Assembly: GCA_032209605.1 (NCBI GenBank)
Contig: JASFXZ010000015.1
Location: 4,030,001-4,094,000 of the forward strand
Origin: Mactromeris polynyma
Taxonomy: Eukaryota; Mollusca; Bivalvia; Venerida; Mactridae
Length of the DNA: 64,000 nt
Direction: 5' to 3'
The translations under genes and the position numbers were made by a program. Below the pieces are notes generated by a model that worked only from the letters and a program-made list of their open reading frames with translations, was not told where the DNA came from and did no database searches. Positions 50,993 through 62,900 of this stretch are shown here, piece after piece; within the stretch, counting starts at the first letter, position 1, and every line of letters starts with the position of its first letter.

Positions 50993-53900
50993 GTAAGTGA
51001 TTGAATTACATTGAGCATGGTAATTATCATGATTAGGTTTGTTGCAAGTGTCAAGCAATAACTTCAGATGACTAAGACTTGTTAATAAGTGTTTTCTTGG
51101 CTATTTTGAGGTCGAAAGTTGAAGGTTAACTGACCAAGTTGGCTGTGTTTTATTGCAAGACATCGTACTGAAATTAATTCAATTGATAATGCATCAGATA
51201 TGAAACAGTTTTTTAATTGACAATCATTGCTGATCATCTAATCGTGTTTCAGGATGTCATTGTCTTATTTTAAGATTAGAACCGTGTTTATAATGATATT
51301 TCCCTGGTACTGACCGTACTGCTAATTGGAAACAGCTGTGAATGTTAAATTAACTCATTAAAAGAGCCATTTTCAAGTTTTAACTAGCATTTTAATTCTT
51401 ATCGTAGTATCTTGGGCATAGTAGTCTAGGGAAAGAACACATGAACCATAGGTCGTGCATTAGAATCCCACGATGGGTAAAACTCGAGCAGTTTTCACTC
51501 TTTCTGAATTAGGTGCGAGTAATGCTTAGTGACCCAGGAAGCAGTCATCATGAGTCATTCATTTAAGTTTTAAGAACTGGCTTCACAATTGTGGGTAAAA
51601 TTTGTTAAGAGTAAATGCCTAAAATCCAGATTTTATTGTTTATGTATTGATAGGAGTATAATGTTAATTATGTCTATCTTCACAGGCTTGTTTGAGTTGT
51701 TCCAATGTGGCATGTGGAAGATTCAATGAAAAGCATGCTCTAAAACATTTTCAGGAAAGCAAGGTATGTATCAGTCTTTATGGTAAACCACTAGTCCAAA
51801 GCTCGGGCTAGTAACTTCGATTTCAGGCTAGCAGAACTTACTGAGTGCCAGAAGGGGCATGTGCATAATGTTTGTGAATATAGTTTTTCTTGGAAATTCA
51901 GAAAAAATAAAATACATCCATGATTTCAACATACTTTTAACTGATACATGTATAATTGTGACTTTGTACTTTCTATGAATAAGTGTTATATATAAGTTTG
52001 GGTTAATAAGAATGATTGCGGACTAGTGCTTTGAAAAAATTGAGGCAAAGCCTGATGTATTCTTCAGTTTGTGAAGTATAGTAAGTGATTGTGGCATGGT
52101 CACCTTTAGACCACAGCATCTGGGGTGTTCATTATCTGAATTGTAGAACCTATAAATTGTGACAGGCGTCTGTTTGTTAACATGAAATTCAACATTCAGA
52201 TGGCATGCATTGATAAAATGATAATGCACTCATTTGTCTTAATTGGTAGACTTAGTCTTAGTTTTCCTGATGTACTAATTGATGGTTTCCCTAATTACTT
52301 CCTGTATTGATTTGTCGACACGATTTTATGCTCTTGATGAATCATTCACATTAGGATGTTAAGCTTAAAATGTGTAGAATATTTCAATTAGTTGAGTGTC
52401 TTTTGTCACTTGTTTTCTCTGATGAAATTACATCTCCCTTCAGAAACATGTTTCTTTTTCCCAGTATGATAGCACTATTGTTTGTATCAGAAGTCTGTTA
52501 TCAGTGATCCAGTCAGGTATACAAACGGGTACTTAAAGTTGGGGCCTTGGTGACATGGATCACGTCTGTGGCTTTGTATGGGGTTACCTAGCCCCGCATA
52601 CATGTCTCTGTACTCCGACTTTTACACGCGTCAGTATAGAGATGTGACATCCGCGGCTGGACTAGGGGTTACCCATAAAGAAAGTTCAAGTTCATATAGG
52701 AGTGTTCTATGACTTTATTTTGTATATTATAATTAACTCTCCCTCCAGAACAGTTAGATAAAGGCTTGTACACTTGACAATAACAAACTTTGCCTTAATA
52801 TTTTCAGAGCATTAGCCTGCAAGGGCAAGTTGCTCTGCCCGAAATCATTCTTACTAGCTAGAACTTGTATAACAGTTTAAACACTAATTCATAAGAAACA
52901 GAAAGTCACAATTATGTGTCTATACAATTTGTTAAAATCATGGATGGATTTTATGTTTTTTTCTATTTCTGAAAAAAAAAATTCACTGAAATTAAGCTCT
53001 TGTCCATTGTGGCTAGCACTCAGTAATTTCTGTTAGCACAAAAACAAAGTTGCTAGCCCCATGACTCTCACGTATAGTGAGGCTTGGAACTAGGACATAT
53101 TTCATGTGTTTTAGGGCACTATTATGTTCATTTGACATTTACTGGCAGTCACAAGATTACCTTGTACCAGTAGATGAACTCATACATTCTGGAAGCTTGT
53201 ATACAGTGCATCTAACTTTCAGAAATAAGTACGATGGGATATCGTTCTTTAATGTTAAGTTGTATTCAATAGTTACTTTAAATTCATATCATGTTACTTG
53301 CATTTTTATGCCCCCACTCTGAAAGGGGGGGGGAGATATAGATTTGCCCTTGTCTGTCCGTCACAAAATCTTGTGTCACTCATATCTACAAAAGTGTATG
53401 AGCCAGAGTCATAAAACTTCACAGGAATGTTCACCAGCATGTGTAGTTGTGTACCTGGGGTTTCATGTTTGGTTGTGCCCAGTAAATGCACAGTTATGGT
53501 CATTGACTTAGTTAAAACATAGCCTACAGAGTATGCAATCTTGCGTCACTCATATCTCCAGAAATATACGAGCCAGAGTCAAAAGACTTTACAAGAATGT
53601 TCAACAACCTGTATAGTTGTGCACCTGGGGTTTCATGTATGGTTACGCCCAGTAAGTGCAAAGTTATGGCCCTTGACTTATCACCATAATCAGTACAGTT
53701 GTTCACTTGGTAATTTTGATATCCATTCACAAACTATGAGCAGAATAATAGCATTTGCTTTTATGACAAGGGCTGCAAGTGGGGGCATCTGTGTCCTGTG
53801 GACGCATTCTAGTTGTAGAAATGTTTTAGCAACATTTATTATGTATTTTCTGTGGATTTATAAGACATTTAGAAATGAAAGAGAAACCTGCAGATAACTA

Positions 53901-56900
53901 CAGAAGCAGATAGACTTGTTCTGCTTTCACCAGTTATGGGTTTAATGTCTTCTCCTAGAATGACGAAGAATCAAAATTGATATGAAACGTTACCATTAGA
54001 GAGCAACATTGTGAGAAGTTCAGATTCCAAATTGATACCAGGATGAAATATTTGATTTATTGTTTTGTGTTGTTATTCAGTTGCTTTGACGGCTTGATTA
54101 TTATTTCAGCATCCAATCAGTATTGAAGTGAATGAAAAATATATCTACTGGTAAGTTGTATTATTTTGTAAAAACGCTTCCAATCATAGATAATGTAGCT
54201 GTCTATATTTTATATATGTAGTTCTAGATACAGCTTCACAAAACAAAAAAGATATACATATATAACGTATAATTGAGTAATATAAATAAATACTTGTAAA
54301 TGTAATATATGACTGTTAAAATTCTTTTTGGTGGTCCCCTTATTTTCGACTGTCATTCCTACCTCCAGGGAGATTTTGCTGGAATAGAAGACCTAATATA
54401 ATTCAGTAGTTTACCATGTACCAACATTTTTACTTGTTGTGTTAGTTTTGTTACAAGCGATTTGATTTGTTTGTTGTATTAAGGTCCTTGTCCAGGAGAA
54501 GAACTCTCCCAATGGATTGTGGTGCCTATGAATGTAAATATTGATTAGCTACCTGCTTGGATAATTGAGTAGAGAATATGGATTAATATGTTGCAAAAAT
54601 GATTATTGTTGCATTATCATTTTATAAATGTCTACTCTATGCTAAAGTTGTTTTCTTTAGAATATCGTCTTATATTACAGTTATGCCTGTGATGACTATG
54701 TGTTGAATGACAATGCTGCTGGTGACATCAAACTATTGAGATCTGCCTTGTCTGCTATTGCTACGCAGAAGTTCACAGACATCGAGTCTCGAGGAAGAAG
54801 ACTTCTTCGTTCATATTCTCACAGTGGTGTTGTACAAAGGTATTGTGCTCCTTGTCGTGTTTTCCAGCCTGCTCGTTTAGCTCATGCATAAGCATGTAAA
54901 AGACATAACTAGAATACAATACTTGATATAGCAGTTTATCATCAATATTTCTTATCCGATATATCAATATCATAGACATGCATTTTGCCAAATCTTCCAG
55001 GATCGATTGTCAGGTCAACTGAATGCCAAACATTACTGAAATACTGTTGAGAAACGGTGTAAATCCCCATACAAATGCTTATCTGCCTTTCAAGGGACTT
55101 TCTGATTGATATGCAGGTTTCTCTTCGAAGATAAATATCTGTAGATCCGGTTAGCTTCAAATATATTCAATTAAGCGCAGACACGTTACAGTTTTAATTT
55201 CTCTTTTTGTTCCATTATTGCTTGCAGCTTTACTACAGGCTTAATTGGTGCTTTTCATTGATTTGATAATCATGTGTAAATGTTACTTTAACAATTATTG
55301 TAATCCTAGGAACGTTTTGCGCTATTTAAAGTAGCAGTTTCCATGCTTGGTATTTTTCTGTAAAATTGAATTGCTGCCAAAAAACTAGCAACTTGTAATT
55401 GTAAGTGTGATCTAATTCCACCAATCCTAACAGCAGATGTTGGGTGTATGTAAAATGTAAAACACTGTATTCTCGTCTAGGTTAACAGTTAATTAACCAA
55501 TTTAATTATTTGCTTGTGTTATATAATTATGTATGAGGAATATCATTCTTCCCAGCCTGTATCAGTATGATGTTCTTCTCACTTTCAGAGAAGAAGCTGA
55601 TAATGATGACAAGTTGGTAACAGCAGACTGGCATCACAGGTATTGTACTGATAAGTCTTTGTATTATTATAATATAATAAACTGCTTTATCTAAGCTGCA
55701 TACTGCACAAGTCCAGGCTAGTAACTTTATGTCTGGGGTAGTAACCTCATGTCCGGGATAGTAATTTCTTGTCCGGAATAGTAACTTTATGTTCGGGATA
55801 GTAACTTTATGCTCCGGATAGTAACTTAAGTAAAATCAGGCTTGTAAGAATTCTTTTGGACTTTGCTCTTGGTTTTACTGTGTAATTTGCGTGAACTGGA
55901 AAATGCACTGAAACAATTAAGGGAATGACTTATACAGTGGTGTAAAATACATAATACAGACATATTGTTGATTGATGTACTTAAATAAGAAGAGATGCGC
56001 TACATGTATATTGTTTTATACCTTTGGAAGTTTATCTCTAAACTGACAATTCAACATCATATTGTGAACATGGAGTAAATCAGCAAATCTGATACTTTCC
56101 CTGTTGAAAATAATGTGCATGTCAGTTTGAACTTTATGTTATAAATCAACTCTGTCAAAAAGTGAAGTATGAAACTGATACATTTTCTGGTGAAATGGAG
56201 TCTGTGTTTGTTAATACAGTAACTCTCATCTTGAAGTATCAACTACATCTTGCATGAAAACATCTCAATCAAAACACTATTTCAACTTTCTTGTTTGAGA
56301 AATATGTCAGTTCTCATTTTGCAATACACGTATGTAGATAAAACACAAAAAAGAAATATCCCTGTTTTAACCACATTATGAAATTCAAATATTTTTTCTG
56401 TCAACAGGCAACATCTTTTATCAAAAGTTTTAAATGGATGGAAATTGGTTATAAAGAAACGTAAGGCTCGGGAGAGAAGATCTGTCGAACAGTTGGTCGA
56501 TCTGCCTTCATCATCTAGTTTGATGTTAAAGAGACGATCAATAATTCCTGGGGTGACTGGCTTGAAAAATCTTGGAAATACATGTTACATGAACTCTGTG
56601 CTTCAAGTTCTTAGGTGTGTATATGTTATAGAACCCCGTTATGATAGGTATAGTCATCATCACTATTCTCGCGGTATCACTATTTTCGCGGTAGTTGCTG
56701 TCCTCCACCAACCGGTGATTACGAAAAAACGTGATTGACCTACTTTTTTTTCTCAAGCACAAAACAGTCTTACCTATCAATATTCATCGTATTTTGGTAA
56801 GCATTTGCGACAAAATGTTAATAAAATCATTTTCTATCAAAACAGCATGCAATCCCCTATAATAAAATTGTGTCAATTAAAAAAAATCACGAGTTTCATG

Positions 56901-59900
56901 TTTGTCTGCTTTTCTCCATCCACACGCATTTAGGTTTCAGACCACTAATTTATTTCTCTTGCAGGATAGTTAGTCGTGCACAAAACAGTTCAATTTAGTT
57001 ATCTGAGGCCAAAACTTTGTCTATTTTTAGATTATAATTGAAATACCGCGAGAATAGTGATGACGTCATCTTGTAAATATGGCGGTGACCCCATGTACAT
57101 TTGTAACAAACAATTTTTCATTAATTTAATGCTGTTAGGAATTGGGATAGGATTGAAATTGATGCTTATGTGTTGGTATTGGATTTTCAGTTAACTATTA
57201 TTTCTTCATTATTCGATAAGTACCGCGAGAATACAGATATGCAGTGTACATGTTGATTAATAATCCACCTGCGTGTATTTTTCTCTGACCCTATCCAGAG
57301 GCATAAAAAATCTCTACTTACCAACCTGACTGTGTTTACTTGATGCAGGAAACAGAAAGATTTTGCCTAAGATAATAGTGATTGCTGTGTACACAGTTGC
57401 GCTGTGTGTTTGTCCATTTAATAATTAGTTTAACATTTCTGTACATATGAAAGGAATTTAAAATTGACGTGTGCTTTCAGAGTCACTACCAAGAACTTAA
57501 TGGACATGAATCCCAGAATTGCAAAGTATATCCTAGATGGAAACATTTTATCTCATTTTCTGATGTTTCATACATTTCCTATACTAAACTATTGTTAAGC
57601 ATAACTATAAACCAAATAAAAAGACACAAGAGCTGCTTGAATTCTGAGTAACATTGGAAAGTGCCAATCAAACTACCATCAACTTAATAAATGGAAAACC
57701 TGATTCTCTTAAATCCAGTGATGTGCATTTAATAATGATACATTTGAAACTTAAAATACAAAGATTTATAGAATTGAATTGAAGCATACAGTAATTAAAT
57801 TTCATCTTACACAGGGAAGTATGGAAAACTAAGTAATCTTGTTAAAAGATTAAATACAAATAAAGTATCAGAATTGAAGACATTTGTCTTAATAGTTTAA
57901 GAATCAATTGTATAGTTGTCTTATTTCTGCCTTAAAGAAACTTATTGTTCCATCTAATTTCACTTTTTTCTGATTCAATGGTAATATCGGCTAAACTTAT
58001 ATCTATTTTGTCTTTAGTGTGAAAAAAATCAAGGGATCAACAGGTCATACTTGATTTAACTGTCGATTAGCATTATTTTATCTGTTGTGTACCAGAATAA
58101 TTCAAGACAGATAGAGAAGTATTATGTAACATTAAAATAAAGTGACTGAATGTCTTTGTCTTCATGTAAATGCTTATTTATTTAATGGGTGTTTTGCTCT
58201 CTATTGTATGAAAAGCTGTATGTTGTCAAATCATACAAGAAATCATTTTGTAAATTATTAGACATTGACCTAGTTCGATATTCAATATTGTTTATAACAA
58301 ATACTGCCAAGCATACAGCACTGATCATCACACTGCATTGGAGCGTTATAACCATCATGTTTGTAGCAAGGCCAAGACCTGTCCTCTTCAGCTGTTTTCT
58401 TTCTTTCCTGGATACAGATTTCAACATTGTCTGTTCACAATCATTATTTTATTTTAAAGGTATAGGGCAACTTTTTTTTATTTATATCATTGGATTTTCT
58501 TATGCGGGAAGATTTCAGTCAGAAAATTCAACATTTTTAGTAATATCACATATCTCATGATACTGATTAACTCCTTTCTACCACTGAAAGTTAATGTTTT
58601 CAAGGTTTTTGATGCAGAAATGAAAATGATTTTTCCGTATTCCCCTTATCCCCTCATGACACTGTTTTCTCTCTAAGGTTCAACCACCATCCCCATTAAG
58701 TGGCAAACACTGCACACACCAGGATAAGAATTCATAGTGTTCCTTGGTGTATTTCAGTCACATAGAATCATTTCGAGAGTTCTTCCTAAAGATGCGTTAC
58801 AGTTTTGATGCGAGTCCAGATGGTTCTCCTCATGTGAAGTTGATTGGTTCATCAAGACCATCTGTGATACCCCCGCCTGCTGCCAAACGTTTTGCCAGAC
58901 AAACAACTGTAGAATGTTTCCAGGTATTGATGCTAATTTTGATTATATATCCTGGCAAGTCATCTGTTAAAACTTATTCATAATAAACTGCGCAATAAAC
59001 ATCTAGCTAATAGAATCAAACTTTGAAGTTTGCAATGCTACGATCAATATTCTGACATTTTGACATGATATATAACAGACAGGCTGTAACAAGACAGGCT
59101 GTAATAGGGTTTCCACATGTCAAAGAAATTTAGAATTCAAAGTCAGAAAATGTGAAGGAAGGAAATTTTGAAATATGGGAAATGTTAAGGAATTGTTCTA
59201 TCAGGCTGTTATTGGTATAATAAATATCTGAAAGTATAGCGACTTGGGTTGATTTGAGTATAGTTATGATTTCCTATCATTCTGTGACTCTTTATATCTG
59301 ATGCTATCCCTAACTTGTTGAGCATTCAGTCGAAGGAAAATGTTTGTTTTCGGTCTCCCTACCTGAATGCTGGACTCTAATACAATATTTGGCCTATTGC
59401 AGAAATGATTGGCTTTTAGACTTAATCAAGAGAACAATAGTCAAACAATTATTCGTCAGAAAAAATGTTTTTCAAATCCATAAATTGCCTGCTTACCTTC
59501 CCAGCTTCACAAAGTGGGGTCATAAGACGGCAACCAAATACTATACATGTGGCCTTACACAAATTGATCAACAAAAGCATTGTTATTTCAGCACTTGATG
59601 TCTGATAGACAGTTAAATTCTACCAAACAAAAGAAGAAACTGTCTGGAGGCCTGAACGGTGGATCAGCACAAAGCACAGAGTCCCCTGTTAAACAGCTTA
59701 TATGTGATGTAGAATCTCAGGGGAAAGAAAATGCTAATATGTGAGTTATCTCCCTTTCCGATATCATTTTCATTGATTTTATTGCCATAATATTGTATTA
59801 AAAAACAGCATTAAAATTCATTTGACAGTGGTTTTTTTGTGTTATTTTCATTATATCTCCAAATTGTTAAGCTGATATTGAAAATTCCTATCTTACTTTG

Positions 59901-62900
59901 AAAGGCTTTTTACATTTAATTTTTTGTGTTCGAGCTTTCGTCATTGTTGCCATTTTAATCCACCGTTTTGAGATAAAAATAAAGTGGTACTGCTCAACTC
60001 TACTGTACCAGTAATTGTCCTGAAATTTCGTAGCATTATTGTCATTCGTCATCATTATTTGTATATTTACTTTCAGCTCTCTATGTGGGGAATTACATGG
60101 ATTGTTCAGGGTTTTGTGGTCAGGAAAATGGGCGCAAGTAAGTCCCCATGCGTTCCTGAGAGCAGTATGGCAAGCCATTCCAATGTTTAAAGGGTATGCT
60201 CAACACGATGCCCAGGAATTTCTCTGGTAAGTTTCTGTTCAATTTGACAATGAAAATAATTATACATTTTGTGGTACTATTCTTCAGAATTTGGTGTTAA
60301 CTCGGTGTTATCTGTGATGTTCTATGATTCTTGACTTGTGAATGAAATTATCGTACTACATAACATGTATCAGGAGGTAAATCAGTGTTATCTCCCAGAA
60401 TATTGTCAATATCTTCTAAACAAATAAAAATGCAAGTAAAATAAACTTTAAAAAGTTAGGAAAAAATGGTACTTGCTAAAAGATGCAAGTGTGAAATGTG
60501 TTAATCTGGATCCTTGCTGTTTGTTTGTTACATCGGCTTTTACGCCGTTTCTCAACGATATTTCAGTTATATACGGCGGCCGGTTCATCTAATCAGTTTT
60601 TCCTGGACTGAAATCTAACCAGTACTAACTTGCCCTTCCACAAGGAGCCGGCAACTTTTCCACATGAGGAGGAAAATCGACATTTTTATCAAATTTTCAT
60701 GGGATCCTTGCTGTATCTTGGTTTAATATAAACTGCTTATCTAGCATCCAGTGAATATAATTAAACCTTCAGTGAGGAATGTGACATTTAGCTGCTTGTT
60801 ACTTTCAGTGAATTATTGGACAAGATACAGAGGGAGTTAGATAGTACCCCTCATCAACCATCTTCATTGTTGCTGGATAACTTGTTTCAAGGTCAACTTG
60901 TTAGCAGGGTGAGTGGTGCATAATTTTGTGTCATCAGTAACTTGAGTTGATTTTTACATTATTTTTGTTAAAGCTGGGAATTTTAGTTTACATTATTTTG
61001 TTCTATGTTGCATCAGTGGTTGAAAGTTTTAAACTTACATTAAATTGAAGATTGCTCTGTGATAGTGTTTACATGGGCGGGGGAAGATAGAGGTTCGAAT
61101 CCCAATGTGGTGAGTTCTGATATGGCCAGTCCGGGAGTCACCAGCTTGTTAATAATGGTTACTGTTTGCCTGCCTAGTGCCTGGCATTGAAGGATAGGAT
61201 TTGAGGAGTAAATGTGCCCAGAAAGATATGTCATAAGTCAGAAATTGGGTATAAATAAACACTGTGTTTTATAGAATTAAACATGAATGTTAAGGATACA
61301 AAATTAATATCATTGAAATGAATTTCAATTTTTACCATATTCAAAGAATTTTTGCATGAAAAATATTTTCATAAAATTTTGAGCGTCAATTTATTTTATA
61401 CTCCTACCTTAAGGTGTAATCTTTTCGTTCATCATTCAGATGATTATTTTCATCTTATTAATGTATATCACTGCTTGTCATAATTTCAGGTATCGTGTCA
61501 ATCATGTGGGAATGTATCGCAGACATTTGAACCATACATGGATCTCTCGTTAGAATTTCCTAACAGATACCAGATAACCAAACAGAACTCGCGTGTTGCA
61601 GAAGATATTTGTCATATTACGGGTGGGTACCACCTAGTGTGTAGAATTTTACCTTGGAAGCAAATCTGACTCTTAAACTCTGATCTTATCGCGGAATATC
61701 CATTGGTCCCAGAATTAATATTTGTCTTTTCATGACATGAATTTCTGCACTGCTTATAGAATGAAATTTTTACCATTATTACAATAAGGTGGCTGTACAA
61801 TTCATCTGCAGTGGTGTAACTCTGTAACAACTTCATTGATACTATATTACTTGTAGTTATATTGACCATAGCCCTAAAGGATGCCCAGCATGTTTCCTCA
61901 TAAAAATATTTGAAAACAAAATGATACAAGATTTAAAATGATTTATATATAAGGGCTTTTCTATTTCTTATGTTTCTATTTGATGCTGGTTTTAACACTG
62001 TCATGATTTGGTAAACCAAATTTTAAAAATCTGTATTTTAGAAATGTTGGCAAAGTTTACAGAGGAGGAGAGTTTAGAAGGACATATTTACGCATGTGAA
62101 AAATGCAATAAAGGTACAGGAATCTTCACTTACTTTCCAGACCTTTATTCTTGTCTGATAAACAATTGTTATGAGTGCAATGTATATATTTTTATTGTAA
62201 TTTATGCTAAATCGCTGATCGGTTAAAAATGTGTAAGCAGGCAGTTCTTGTAATTTTTGCAAAGCCTGATTATGTTATTAACACCTTGTGGTCTTTTTTT
62301 ACCTGAACTATGAACTTTTACTCCGCATTCCTGATGAAGGTATGGCATTGACAGTTTTATATACAAGGTATGCATGGAATGTCTTAGGTATCAAATTCAC
62401 CTGCTTTAACATGTTTGATTGTTTGGCTTGTTTGATTGTTGAGTACTTATTGTGCATTTGTTTTCAGGGCGCAATAAATCCTCAGGTACCAAATATACAG
62501 AAGCCAAGAAGCAACTTCTTATCAACAAACTTCCGCCAATACTTCGACTACATCTGAAAAGATTCAGGTTATCATTATATTGCATTAAATAACTAAAACA
62601 ATATGAAAGACTGTGCCTAGTTCATGTAGAAACAAAGTTGTTGTGCTGCAAACCCATACTGTTGTTTCAAGTATACAATTAATCTACATTCAAGTCCATT
62701 ACAATCAAATCTTCAACCTTGTTACTATGTTAGCAGTTCATGTATGATGTTTAAATTTTGAATGGATTATCACTCTGGTGAACCACTATGCTTTTGTATT
62801 AATACGGCACAGCCTGTAGAAGAATGGTAGTGTAACGGATTGGCCGCTTAATCCAGAGGTTGTTGATTAGAACTCGGCAAAAGTTACCACACCACCTTAT

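Noticed and set aside
53541..53897. 118-codon open frame in USP44 intron 2
   Set aside because: It lies across a tandemly duplicated interspersed repeat and does not resemble a protein.
58189..58560. 123-codon plus-strand open frame in USP44 intron 6
   Set aside because: Hydrophobic, AT-driven composition, no homology recognised, opposed by an overlapping frame on the other strand, and inside an intron defined by matching exon phases.
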